Position numbers and translations under genes: made by a program. A stretch of DNA of 64,000 nucleotides from Proteobacteria bacterium DTSAM18 (GTDB lineage Bacteria; Myxococcota_A; UBA796; GCA-2862545). The notes under the pieces are model-generated. The model ran no database searches. It saw only the letters and a list, made by a program, of their open reading frames with translations, and had not been told where the DNA came from. How positions within the stretch are numbered: position 1 is the stretch's first letter; each line of letters opens with the position of its first letter. This document shows, piece by piece, positions 6,865 to 15,830 of the stretch. The DNA is taken from positions 186,001 through 250,000 of the forward strand of contig JARACJ010000004.1 in NCBI GenBank assembly GCA_028767165.1. The letters run 5' to 3'.

Positions 6865-8976
6865 CTACAGCGACGTGGACCCCCGCTGGATGCGGCGGTG
6901 GCCGGAGCCATAGGGTGTGACGGGCGCATCCGTGGGGAGGTACGCCGGCCCGTAGTCCGGACGCAGGAACACCTCGGAGATCTCGACCTCCGTGCCCGCC
7001 GCGTCGACGCCCACCAGCTCGAGCTCCAGCGGTCCCTGCCAGGGGAGCTGCAGCCGCACCTCCACCTGGCCCGTGCCCTCCCGGCTGCGACCATCGATGG
7101 GACGCGGCGACTGCACCACCTGATCGCCCACCCGGACGCTCTGCAGACCGTCCTGCCGGAAGGTGAGCCAGAGCTGGTGGGCATCCGCGGGCGGCGTGAC
7201 CAGGACCCGGCGGCCCTCGGCCTGCAGCCGGGTGGTGAGGGGCTCGGTGCTCCGTGGCGCGGGATCGAGGTCGGCGCGGATGGCCTTCACGGTCCTCGGA
7301 GGCCCGGACACCTGCCAGGTGGACCCGGAGTCGTACTGCAGCAGGCGCAGGTTGAGGGGGCTGTTGTGGCCGGGGGGCGCCATGTGCAGCAGGGTGGCGA
7401 TGCCGATCACCGTGAGGGTGGAGGCGGGGGGCAGGCGGAAGGCCAGGGGGAGCGACCACAGCCACGGCACCAGCCACAGGCCGGCCAGCAGCGCCACCCA
7501 CCGGAAGGCGGAGTCGGGCCCGGGGGGGTAGGCGCGACCGACGGAGATGAGCAGCTCGAACCACAGAAGCGCACTCGCGAACGCCAGGGTGGTGGCGACG
7601 GCGCCCTTGTGGCGGGGCCAGATCAGCAGGACGATCGCCGCGAGGCCCGCCGGGATGAGGAACAGGGGCGAGGCGGACGGCCAGTACCACCCCGCCACAA
7701 GGCCGGCGGTGACCTGCAGGAACAGCAGGAGCATGGCGCCGGGCACCCGGGGGTGCAGCGGATCGTCGGCGGGCCGCAGCGCGAGGGCCAGCGCGAGGCC
7801 GGTGGGCACCATCGTGAGCAGGTACATCGAGGCGTGGGGCTCGCCCACGGGCCAGAACAGGGTGCGCAGCCAGTCCATCACGAACCACAGGGCGCCGGTG
7901 GCCACCAGCCAGGCGACCCCCCGCCAGGCGGACTGCCAGACCTTCTTGGGGCGAATCCGGATGAGCGCCAGGATCACCAGACCCGTGACGCCGAGGCTGA
8001 TCCCGAGGGACCACCGGGCGGGCCAGCGGGGGGTGAGCAGGCCGGCGATGGACCACGCGACGAGGTCGTCGTCGGCCTCCATCTCCTCGTCGGTGAGGGT
8101 GTCGAGGGCACGGATGGCGGCGAGGGCGTTGTCGCCCTGGTGCTGCACGCTGCGCAGGGAGAGCCTGCCGGCGGTGTCGTCCACCGTGTGGTAGGTCCAG
8201 CCGTTGCCGATGAAGGCGAAGTTGAGGCCCTTCCAGCCCTGCTGCAGGTACACGCTCATGTCGGTGTCGTTGGGCATGCGGCGGTACAGATCGACCGACA
8301 GCGAGTGCAGCTCGGGGTGGGGCGCCTCGGCGAGCCACGCCTGCACCATGCGCTGGTTGCCCATGGAGGTCTCGAACAACATCGAGCTGCCGGCGCTGCC
8401 GCGGGCCTCCAGGTTGATCATGGGTCCGAGGGGCGCGAAGCGCTGTGCGAAGGAGCGCGCGCCGAGCAGGCCGATCTCCTCGCCGTCGGTCACGAGGAAC
8501 CACACGTCCCGCTTCGTGGGCTCGGCCTGCAGGTTGCGGGCGAGCTCGGAGATCACCCCGAGGGCGTGGCCGTCGTCGGCGGCACCGGGGGAGATGGGCA
8601 CGGTGTCCACGTGGGCGGTGACGATGATGGGGGAGGCCTCGGTGCCGGTGCCCTCGAAGGAGGCGAGCAGCTCGTGGTTCCAGCCGCAGTAGCCGCGGGG
8701 ATCACAGGCGAGGTGCCGGGTGAGGTCGACCTTGAGGGGCTCGAGCTCCTCCTGCAGTCGCACCAGCGCGCGGGCCGTGCCTTCGGAGCCGCTGATCCGC
8801 GGCGAGGCGTCGTCGAGGATCCACAGCTGCGAGGCCACCGCCCGCTGCGCCGAGAAGGAGGCCGCGGGGGTTCCTTCCACGGGCGCGGGGGCGGACCCAC
8901 GGGACCGGTGGTGGATGAACCACGCCATGAGCAGCATCCCGAGGACGCTCAGCCATCGACGGGCCGGTACGGACAT
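6865..8976 (-). CDS. M28 family metallopeptidase with membrane domain
   Basis: A 703-residue membrane-anchored aminopeptidase-type protein. One N-terminal helix ('WLSVLGMLLMAWFI') is followed by the zinc peptidase domain. Its 'VTAHVDTVPISPGAADDGHA' supplies the His and bridging Asp, and 'VTDGEEIGLLGARSF' the Glu-Glu pair. About ten hydrophobic segments follow ('WSLGISLGVTGLVILALI' onward), then a C-terminal beta-rich lumen-type domain. This plan matches ER-metallopeptidase-1-like bacterial M28 proteins. ATG 8976 is chosen because GGAGAG lies just upstream; more distal in-frame starts reach into the divergent promoter region. The substrate is unknown. Confidence 0.85.
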   Translation of the reverse strand: MSVPARRWLSVLGMLLMAWFIHHRSRGSAPAPVEGTPAASFSAQRAVASQLWILDDASPRISGSEGTARALVRLQEELEPLKVDLTRHLACDPRGYCGWNHELLASFEGTGTEASPIIVTAHVDTVPISPGAADDGHALGVISELARNLQAEPTKRDVWFLVTDGEEIGLLGARSFAQRFAPLGPMINLEARGSAGSSMLFETSMGNQRMVQAWLAEAPHPELHSLSVDLYRRMPNDTDMSVYLQQGWKGLNFAFIGNGWTYHTVDDTAGRLSLRSVQHQGDNALAAIRALDTLTDEEMEADDDLVAWSIAGLLTPRWPARWSLGISLGVTGLVILALIRIRPKKVWQSAWRGVAWLVATGALWFVMDWLRTLFWPVGEPHASMYLLTMVPTGLALALALRPADDPLHPRVPGAMLLLFLQVTAGLVAGWYWPSASPLFLIPAGLAAIVLLIWPRHKGAVATTLAFASALLWFELLISVGRAYPPGPDSAFRWVALLAGLWLVPWLWSLPLAFRLPPASTLTVIGIATLLHMAPPGHNSPLNLRLLQYDSGSTWQVSGPPRTVKAIRADLDPAPRSTEPLTTRLQAEGRRVLVTPPADAHQLWLTFRQDGLQSVRVGDQVVQSPRPIDGRSREGTGQVEVRLQLPWQGPLELELVGVDAAGTEVEISEVFLRPDYGPAYLPTDAPVTPYGSGHRRIQRGSTSL

Positions 8977-9042
8977 GAGGCTCTCCTTTTCTGCTCTATC
9001 GAACCAACGTCTGGTGCACTGGTATGGTGGCATCAGGGTACG

Positions 9043-9069
9043 CCGGTGTCAGACATTCCGTGACACTGG
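9043..9069 (+). promoter_or_regulatory. Inverted repeat upstream of the cytochrome operon
   Basis: CCGGTGTCA (9043-9051) and TGACACTGG (9061-9069) form an inverted repeat matching at 8 of 9 positions around a 9-base centre. The inner GTGTCA/TGACAC arms are perfect. It lies 161 bases before the first cytochrome gene, in the region shared with the divergent peptidase gene. It is an operator candidate for a dimeric regulator; no regulator is encoded next to it. Confidence 0.4.
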
Positions 9070-9229
9070 ACCTCAAGTGAAGGGGGACTGGGAACGAAAG
9101 GCGCGAAGGGGCACGCGTGCCGGGGGGACGATCCGTCGTCTTCCATCTGCGGAGCGAGAAGGCTTCCACGGCCGGGGATGTGTCGGATCGCGCAACTGGC
9201 ACCAGTCTGGTCCTGATCGGGGAGACAAG

Positions 9230-11533
9230 ATGATCAAGTGGAAATGGATGGCTCTCGCCTTGTCGCTCACGGTGATGGGTGCCTGCGACGACGACGGCGA
9301 CGACGACGTCACCGATCCCTCCGGAGACGTCTTCGTCTCTGTCGATGGTGGCTACTACCTCTCCATCGGCGAGACCACACAGCTGGTGGCGTCCACGGAG
9401 AACGGCTCCGACGACGCCTACACCTGGTCGTCCTCCGACCCGGACGTCGCGTCCGTCGATGGCGACGGTCTCGTCACCGCCAAGAAGGTGGGTGCGGCCA
9501 CCATCTCCGCCACCGGGGATTCCTCGGGCGTCACGGGCACCCTCGACATCGCGGTCTCCCAGGAGCTGCCCTTCTACGATGCCTGGGCGTCCAGCGGTCA
9601 CGGCGACTACGACGCCGCGCCCTTCCGACACTGGGACGAGGACGGCGAGGTGCCCCAGAGCTGCTCCCGCTGCCACACCACCACGGGCTTCCAGGATCAG
9701 GTGGGCGCCGACGGCACCAACGAGGGCCAGGTGGATGGCCCTCATGCGCCCGGCGCGGGCATCGAGTGCGTGGCCTGCCACAACTCCAAGGCGTCCGCCC
9801 TCGATGCGGCCGTGTTCCCCTCCGGTGAGGAGGTCGACGGCCTCGGCCCCAACGCCACCTGTGCCACCTGCCACCAGGGCCGTCAGTCCGGTGTGGGCGT
9901 GCGGGCCATCCTCGACGCGGCCGGCGTGGGCGACGACGAGGTCTCCGAGAGCATCAGCATCTTCTCGGTCAACGTGCACTACCTGCAGTCCGCGGCCACC
10001 CTGTACGCGGCCCGGGTCGAAGGCGGCTTCCAATACGAAGGCCAGGCCTACGACTACAAGTTCCGCCACGTTCCCGCGGGCAACTCCTGCACCGACTGCC
10101 ACAGTCCCCACAGCCTGCAGGTGAAGACCGAGACCGTGTGCTCCGAGTGTCACGAGCAGTTCAAGGAGAACGGGTCGGGCGATCCCCGCGACATCCGGAT
10201 GATCGTCTCCCAGGGCGTCGACTACGACGGCGACGGCGATCTCGAGGAGGGCCTGTACTACGAGGTGGAGACCCTCGGCGAGAAGCTGCTGCTGGGCATC
10301 GAGAACTACGCCGACGAGCAGGGACTCCCGGCCATCTGCTTCAACAGCCTGGCGTTCCCGTACTGGTTCGTGGACGACAACGGCAACCGGGTCTGCGACG
10401 AGGGCGAGACCACCGGCTACAGCCAGCTCACGCCCCGGCTCGCCAAGGCGCTGTACAACTACACCTTCGTGGGCAACGATCCCGGCTCCTACGCCCACAA
10501 CGGCAAGTACGCCATCAAGCTGCTGTTCGACTCGATCACGGACCTGAACAGCGTGCTGTCCGACCAGGTCCCCATGACCTTCGCCATGCGCGACGATCCG
10601 GGCCACTTCAACGGGGCGTCGAACGCCAACCAGCGGTGGGGCAACGACGAGCCCGTGTCGGCCTCCTGCTCCCGCTGCCACGGCGGCGCGGCGGGCTTCC
10701 GCTTCTACACCACCTTCGAGGAGTCCCTCGAGGTCACGGCGCCCGACAACGGCATGGAGTGCTACACCTGCCACGACAACGTGAGCAGCACCTTCGAGCG
10801 CTACCAGGTCCAGACCATCATCTTCCCCAGCGGTCAGCGGGTGGAGGAGGGCCTCGAGTCCGTGATGCTCTGCTCCAACTGCCACGCGGGCCGGCGTTCC
10901 GGTGTGCAGGTCGAGGAGTCCATCGCCTCCGGCAGCACCTCGCTGCCCAACCCCCACTACCTGCCCGGCGCGGCCGTCCGCTTCGGCAGCGGCTCGAACA
11001 TCGGCGCCGAGATCAGCGGCAAGGCCTATCCGGGCGTGTGGAGCCACGTGGGCGGCAACTCCTGCAACGCCTGCCACCGGGCGACCAACAGCAACCACAG
11101 CTTCAACGTCAACAACATCGTCAACGACTGCAAGCAGTGCCACGTGGATGCGGCCACGCTGCAGGACATCAAGGCCTCCAGCCGCGGTGACTACGACGGC
11201 GACGGCGTGGCGGAGAACCTGCCCACGGAGCTCGCGGGCATGCAGGAGGTCCTGGTGGAGGCCATGCAGGGCGAGGCCGACATCTGCTACGGCGGCGACC
11301 GCAACTTCTACAACGACACCAACAGCAACGGCGTGTGCGACGCCAGCGAGATCGACAGCAGCAACCGCTTCTCCGAGTGGACCGCCGATCTGATGCGCGC
11401 CGGCTGGAACCACAACCTCGTCGAGTACGACGGCGGCGGATGGGCCCACAACTTCAACTACCTGGGCCGACTCCTCTACGACAGCACCGAGGCGCTCGAC
11501 GCCGGCCTGGCCGGCGACATGACCCGCCCCTGA
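9230..11533 (+). CDS. Decaheme c-type cytochrome lipoprotein with Ig-like domain
   Basis: A 767-residue lipoprotein. The signal ends in lipobox 'VMGAC', followed by an Asp-rich stretch. A Big_2-type Ig-like domain (about residues 35-105: 'TYTWSSSDPDVASVDGDGLVTA'-like pattern, 'GAATISATG') comes next. Ten CXXCH heme motifs are arranged as two groups of five, with several 'CHxxxxxG' spacers repeated between halves. This suggests internal duplication. Ig domains followed by hemes are typical of surface-exposed cytochromes that pass electrons to extracellular acceptors. GGGGAGA precedes the ATG. It is the first gene of the operon, separated from the next by 75 bases holding a hairpin. The acceptor is unknown. 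Confidence 0.88.
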   Translation: MIKWKWMALALSLTVMGACDDDGDDDVTDPSGDVFVSVDGGYYLSIGETTQLVASTENGSDDAYTWSSSDPDVASVDGDGLVTAKKVGAATISATGDSSGVTGTLDIAVSQELPFYDAWASSGHGDYDAAPFRHWDEDGEVPQSCSRCHTTTGFQDQVGADGTNEGQVDGPHAPGAGIECVACHNSKASALDAAVFPSGEEVDGLGPNATCATCHQGRQSGVGVRAILDAAGVGDDEVSESISIFSVNVHYLQSAATLYAARVEGGFQYEGQAYDYKFRHVPAGNSCTDCHSPHSLQVKTETVCSECHEQFKENGSGDPRDIRMIVSQGVDYDGDGDLEEGLYYEVETLGEKLLLGIENYADEQGLPAICFNSLAFPYWFVDDNGNRVCDEGETTGYSQLTPRLAKALYNYTFVGNDPGSYAHNGKYAIKLLFDSITDLNSVLSDQVPMTFAMRDDPGHFNGASNANQRWGNDEPVSASCSRCHGGAAGFRFYTTFEESLEVTAPDNGMECYTCHDNVSSTFERYQVQTIIFPSGQRVEEGLESVMLCSNCHAGRRSGVQVEESIASGSTSLPNPHYLPGAAVRFGSGSNIGAEISGKAYPGVWSHVGGNSCNACHRATNSNHSFNVNNIVNDCKQCHVDAATLQDIKASSRGDYDGDGVAENLPTELAGMQEVLVEAMQGEADICYGGDRNFYNDTNSNGVCDASEIDSSNRFSEWTADLMRAGWNHNLVEYDGGGWAHNFNYLGRLLYDSTEALDAGLAGDMTRP

Positions 11534-11538
11534 GGCAT

Positions 11539-11569
11539 GGGCCCGGTCACGCACGTCGTGGCCGGGCCC
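11539..11569 (+). terminator. GC-rich hairpin between first and second cytochrome genes
   Basis: GGGCCCGG (11539-11546) pairs with CCGGGCCC (11562-11569), and further pairs form inside. There is no U-tract after it, so it may be an attenuator or an mRNA-stabilising element rather than a full terminator. Confidence 0.4.
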
Positions 11570-11608
11570 CTGCGTCACCTTCCGATGTCGTATCCGGAGC
11601 CTTCCTCC

Positions 11609-13675
11609 ATGCAGCCGACCCCACGTCCCACCCACCTGACCGCCGGCCCCCGAGCGCTGTGGTGGATGGGCGTGTTCGCGGCATGCACGACGGCGGGGTG
11701 CCAGCGTGAGGCCCTGCGGGGCGAGGGACCGGTGTGGACCGACACCGCCGAGGCCTTCGAGGGCGTGGCGCTCGAGGTGGCGGTGGTGGACGGGCGAGGC
11801 GATCCGCTGCCCGACGCGTGGGTGTCCGTGCAGGAGCAGGGCCGCGACGGTCAGGCCGATGGGGCGGGCCTTGTCACGGTCGATCGGCTGCGCACGGGAC
11901 CCGCCACGGTGGTGGTGGGGCTGTCGGGCTACGAGCCCGTCGAGCGCCTGATCGACCTCGGGCCCGAGGGGGCCGCGGCGGCCGTGCAGCTGTTCCCCAT
12001 CGAGCCGGACGCCACCCTGTCGGTCACGGTCACGGATGCCTACGGCGAGCCGCTCCTCAACGCGCCGGTGCTGCTCGACGGTCAGACCATCGGTCTCACC
12101 AACGCCGAGGGGCTGCTTCGGGTCGACGTGGTGGAGCCGGGCACCTACGAGCTGCGGGTCGATGCGCCCGTGGGCACCACCTGGCACGCCTGGCGGTCGC
12201 CAGCGCTGCAGATCGTGCCCGAGGGGTTCGCCGAGGTCGACGTGCAGCTCGGCGGACAACCCCCCGCCACCGCCTACTACACGGGCACCGAGCCCTGCTC
12301 CATCTGCCACGCGGGTGCCTACGAGCGCTGGGAAGGCTCGGTCCACGCCCAGGCCAGCCGCACCCCGGACGAGATGGTGGGGGACCCCACGGGCATCGAC
12401 GACGACTTCACCGGGGGCACCGTGATCTCCCTCGGGCCGGCGGTTCCCGGCGCACAGGTCGAGCTCCTCACCCAGGGAGGAAGCTGGAAGGTCGAGATCA
12501 CCGATGCGTTCGGCGTGTCCACCGGCCGGCTCGACGTGATGGAGATCTACGGGGGGCACAGCCATGGCGCGGCGGTCTCCGTGATGACCGGGCCCGTGCG
12601 CAGCCTCGTGCCCGCCGCGTGGGCCGCCGCCAGCGAAGGCTCGGCCCCGGGCAAGCCGGGCAAGGGCTGGGTGGCCGCCTGGACCGACGGCTGGTTCGAC
12701 GAGCAGGGCAACCTGGCCCTCGACATCGTGGGTCGGCCGGGGCTCGAGGCCAATTTCGATCTCAACTGTGCGGGCTGCCACGCCACCGGCCACGCCATGA
12801 CCAACACCTTCAACCCGGCGCTGGAGGCGGAGGGCCTCGGCTCGGAGCTGGAGCGGGTGGTCGGGTGCGAGGCCTGCCATGGCCCGGGATCGGCCCACCG
12901 CATCGCCCCGAGCAGCACCCGGCGTGCCTCGATCCTGCAGCCCGGGCGGCTCACCGGGGCGGAACAGGTCGATGTGTGTGCGCGCTGCCACGAGCGGGTC
13001 GAGCCGGACGACCACCCGTTCGCCATCCCGCCCGCCTGGCCGATGGATGCCGATGGCATCTTCCCCCGGCCCGGCACCGAGCTGTACGCGGTCGCCACGC
13101 CGGATCCCTCCTGGTGGCTCGACTACGAGGCGAGCCGCATCGTGGGCGACCAGGCCGGCGAGCACAAGCAGGGGCCCCACCACCGCGGGCCGAACGGCTA
13201 CGACGGCGCCTGCACCGACTGCCACCTCGTCCACAGCACCAGCCTGCGCACCGACCTGTACGACAACGGCCTGTGCCTCGGCTGCCACAGCACGCGCTTC
13301 CCCACCAACAGCAGCCAGGCGAGCCACGCCGGACACGCCACCTTCCTGCCCGGCGAGCTCACCCCGGGTGCCTGCGTGAGCTGCCACATGGCCCGCTCCG
13401 CCATCGTCGTGCGGCCGGACGTGCTCTCGGGCGCCGGCGAGGCGCGCATGCACCAGATGTGGCCCCAGCCGCCGGAGGCCTCCCTCGCCGAGTTCGACGC
13501 GGCCGGCGTCACCCAGCTGCCCCTCGGTCAGGCCCCCATCAGCGCGTGTCTCGACTGCCACCGGCAGGCGGACGCCACCTTCGGCTGTCTGTGCCCCAAC
13601 GGCGACCCCACCCAGCGCCACGTCCACGAGAACATGCAGCTGAGCTGGGACAAACTGTTCGGGGAGGTCCCATGA
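11609..13675 (+). CDS. Octaheme c-type cytochrome lipoprotein with carboxypeptidase-regulatory-like domains
   Basis: A 688-residue lipoprotein, with a lipobox-like 'TTAGC' at the end of the signal. Two beta-sandwich repeats resembling CarboxypepD_reg domains come first ('VVDGRGDPLPDAWVSVQEQG' and 'VTDAYGEPLLNAPVLLDGQ'). Eight CXXCH motifs follow, the first as 'CSICHAGAYERW', a pattern seen in cytochrome c554-type multiheme proteins. Others include 'CEACHGPGSAH' and 'CVSCHMARS'. The beta domains probably anchor or space the heme part at the cell surface. The start ATG 11609 has GGAG nine bases upstream. Its stop overlaps the next start (ATGA), indicating translational coupling. Confidence 0.85.
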   Translation: MQPTPRPTHLTAGPRALWWMGVFAACTTAGCQREALRGEGPVWTDTAEAFEGVALEVAVVDGRGDPLPDAWVSVQEQGRDGQADGAGLVTVDRLRTGPATVVVGLSGYEPVERLIDLGPEGAAAAVQLFPIEPDATLSVTVTDAYGEPLLNAPVLLDGQTIGLTNAEGLLRVDVVEPGTYELRVDAPVGTTWHAWRSPALQIVPEGFAEVDVQLGGQPPATAYYTGTEPCSICHAGAYERWEGSVHAQASRTPDEMVGDPTGIDDDFTGGTVISLGPAVPGAQVELLTQGGSWKVEITDAFGVSTGRLDVMEIYGGHSHGAAVSVMTGPVRSLVPAAWAAASEGSAPGKPGKGWVAAWTDGWFDEQGNLALDIVGRPGLEANFDLNCAGCHATGHAMTNTFNPALEAEGLGSELERVVGCEACHGPGSAHRIAPSSTRRASILQPGRLTGAEQVDVCARCHERVEPDDHPFAIPPAWPMDADGIFPRPGTELYAVATPDPSWWLDYEASRIVGDQAGEHKQGPHHRGPNGYDGACTDCHLVHSTSLRTDLYDNGLCLGCHSTRFPTNSSQASHAGHATFLPGELTPGACVSCHMARSAIVVRPDVLSGAGEARMHQMWPQPPEASLAEFDAAGVTQLPLGQAPISACLDCHRQADATFGCLCPNGDPTQRHVHENMQLSWDKLFGEVP

Positions 13676-14472
13676 TGCGGCCCTTGTGGCTGGCGCTGGG
13701 GCTCACCGCCTGCGGCTTCACGGCGGACGTCCACGTGGGAGCGGAGGGGGCCGGGTTCCCCCACCCGGCGAGCTACCCGGGGGCCATCCACGGTCCCCAG
13801 TCCCTGGAACCCGGCGCCGGGTGCCAGGGCTGCCACGCCCGCCAGCCGGAGGATCCCCGGCAGGGCGCGGGGCCGGCCTGCGGCGAGTGCCACCCGAGCT
13901 ACCCCCACCAGAACGCGTTCCTCGGGGTGCACGGGTCGGCCTGGTCTGCCGACCGGTCGGCCTGCGAGGCGTGCCACGGCCAGCAGGGGATGGCCCTGCC
14001 GGCGGGGGAGTCGGCCGGACGGTGCGTGGGGTGCCACAGCACCTATCCCCACGGCGAAGGGTGGCGTTCGCCGTCCAGCCATGGGGCGTCGGTGCTCGAT
14101 CACGGGGGCCCGGAGGCCTGCGCGAGCTGCCACGCGGCCACCGGCGACTTCGACGACGGCCACTCCTGTGGCACCTGCCACAAGGCCTACCCCCATCCCT
14201 CCGGCTACATCGCGCCGTCGGTCCACGGTGCAGCGTGGAAGGCGGATCCCGACGGGTGCTTCCGAGGTTGCCACGCCCCCTCGGAGGAGGCGGGTGACAT
14301 CCGTCCCTGCGTGTCCTGCCACGCGTCGTTCCCCCACGCCGAGGGCTGGAACCACGGCCACGTGGTGCCGGTCCAGGCGGCCGGTGACCAGCAGTGCCTG
14401 GGGTGTCACCAGGTCGGCGGGCCCGAGCTGCCGGTCTCCTGCGGGGTGGCCTGCCACGGGGGTGACCCATGA
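13672..14472 (+). CDS. Decaheme c-type cytochrome lipoprotein with two CX3CH sites
   Basis: A 266-residue lipoprotein (lipobox 'LTAC') almost wholly made of heme-binding repeats. There are eight CXXCH motifs and two CX3CH motifs ('CFRGCH' and 'CGVACH'). Repeats of the form 'CxxCHxxYPH' or 'CxxCHxSFPH' recur about every 30-45 residues, so the hemes are probably packed as a short wire. CX3CH is non-canonical; cytochrome c maturation normally needs CXXCH, although CX4CH is established in tetraheme c3. The start overlaps the preceding stop by 4 bases, with GGGGAGG just upstream. The next gene is the barrel protein, so this may be the cytochrome that plugs it. That placement is inference. Confidence 0.85.
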   Translation: MMRPLWLALGLTACGFTADVHVGAEGAGFPHPASYPGAIHGPQSLEPGAGCQGCHARQPEDPRQGAGPACGECHPSYPHQNAFLGVHGSAWSADRSACEACHGQQGMALPAGESAGRCVGCHSTYPHGEGWRSPSSHGASVLDHGGPEACASCHAATGDFDDGHSCGTCHKAYPHPSGYIAPSVHGAAWKADPDGCFRGCHAPSEEAGDIRPCVSCHASFPHAEGWNHGHVVPVQAAGDQQCLGCHQVGGPELPVSCGVACHGGDP

Positions 14473-15830
14473 GCCTCGCGCTGCTGCTGGCCCTGTTCGT
14501 GGCCTTCGCCGACGAACAGGCCCCCGAGCCGGATGATCGGCCGCCGTCCCCGACCGACCGCTCCACACGGGAGGAGTCGTCGCTGGCCCCTGCGGCGCCC
14601 TACGACGATCTGCGCATCTGGACCGACACCGCCATCGAGGGCAGGCCCAACGAGTTCACCGGCGAGCCCTACCTCACGGCGGCCCAGCGCGCGGGGGTCA
14701 ACTACACCTTCCGCCGGGGCTTCCGCATCGAGGGCAGCGGGGATCTGCGCCTGCGGGAGCCGGCGGTGCCCGCACGGGGCTTCGTGCGGCTGTGGAGGGC
14801 CTACGTCGAGCACCGGGGGGGCGCGCACCACCTGCAGATGGGACGGCACACCCGCATCGGTCCCCGCGGACTGCAGCGACTCGACGGCGCCAGCATGGCG
14901 TGGGATGCCGGCGAGATGATCTCGGTGGAGTCCTGGGCGGGCCGCCTGTGGTCCCCGGAGACCTGGGACGTCCAGGCCAACGGTGCGGGCACCTGGTCCG
15001 TCGGCGCGCTGACCCACTTCCGTCCCGAGGGGTGGCGCAGTCCCTTCCGCAGCCTGCGGGCGAGCGTGGGCTTCGAGGCGCGCTTCGCCGACGAGGACGG
15101 CTTCCAGCCCGAGGGCTTCGTCAGCGCCGGCTACCACGACACCCGCGGCGACTCGGTGGTGGCCACGGTGCAGGTCCGCGGCGTGGGCATGGAGGGGGAC
15201 GACCCGGACGCCGACGTGCGGGCCATCGTGCGGGCCCGGGGCAAGGTCACCCAGAAGATGTGGCTCACCGGGCGTGCCGCCTGGGAGGGCCTCAAGCCCT
15301 TCTACGTGCCCCAGTCCGTCAGCTCCCCCTACGACTTCCTCACCCGGCAGGGCTACGGCCTCGCGGGGGGCGGGCTCAACTGGCAGCAGGATGCCTGGCG
15401 GGTGGACGTCGACCTGATGGGCTCGCTGCACGACGAGCTCGAGGGCGTACAGCCGGGCGGCATGGCCCGGGGGCTCGTCTCCTGGCAGGACGGCGGCGGC
15501 ATGTCGGCGGGCGGGTTCCTGCAGACCGCGGCCATCGGCGGCAGCTGGATCACCGGTGGTGGGGCCGAGTACCGCATCCAGCGGCAGATCTGGCAGCTGC
15601 GGGTCGACACCGGCCTGTACGCCATGCGGGGTATCGATCAGGCCCTCGCGCCGGTGTGGGAGCTGCGGGCCCGTGGCCGCTTCGACGTCTTCGACAAGAA
15701 CGCCTCCCGACTGCGCCATATGCTACACCTTGCGTGGGACGCGGCCGGCGGCACTAACCGGAACCTGATCCCCTGGTTCCGGTGTGGTGTGGCGCTCCAG
15801 TACCGGGCCGCGCGGGAGGATGCCCCATGA
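14469..15830 (+). CDS. Outer-membrane beta-barrel protein (porin-cytochrome conduit candidate)
   Basis: A 453-residue exported protein. A short signal (residues 1-14) is followed by an acidic/Pro segment, then alternating amphipathic stretches with aromatic girdles ('NYTFRRGFRIEGSGDLRL', 'VWELRARGRFDVF', 'IPWFRCGVALQYRA'). These are typical of a transmembrane beta barrel of about 16-18 strands. The size is close to ExtD-type porins and smaller than MtrB or OmbB. No heme motif is present. It is coupled by 4-base overlaps to cytochrome genes on both sides. The natural reading is the barrel that lets a cytochrome cross the outer membrane. Alternative: an unrelated porin-like OMP. Confidence 0.7.
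   Translation: MSLALLLALFVAFADEQAPEPDDRPPSPTDRSTREESSLAPAAPYDDLRIWTDTAIEGRPNEFTGEPYLTAAQRAGVNYTFRRGFRIEGSGDLRLREPAVPARGFVRLWRAYVEHRGGAHHLQMGRHTRIGPRGLQRLDGASMAWDAGEMISVESWAGRLWSPETWDVQANGAGTWSVGALTHFRPEGWRSPFRSLRASVGFEARFADEDGFQPEGFVSAGYHDTRGDSVVATVQVRGVGMEGDDPDADVRAIVRARGKVTQKMWLTGRAAWEGLKPFYVPQSVSSPYDFLTRQGYGLAGGGLNWQQDAWRVDVDLMGSLHDELEGVQPGGMARGLVSWQDGGGMSAGGFLQTAAIGGSWITGGGAEYRIQRQIWQLRVDTGLYAMRGIDQALAPVWELRARGRFDVFDKNASRLRHMLHLAWDAAGGTNRNLIPWFRCGVALQYRAAREDAP

Noticed and set aside
6034-9063. A 1009-codon plus-strand frame opposite the peptidase
   Set aside because: Gly/Gln/His-rich shadow translation; the minus strand encodes a convincing M28 peptidase and a separate hypothetical gene.
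8996-13627. A 1543-codon open frame on the minus strand across the cytochrome genes
   Set aside because: It is antisense to genes with many CXXCH motifs and clear signals. Its translation is low-complexity Val/Gly/Ala/His without domain features, the usual shadow of high-GC third positions.
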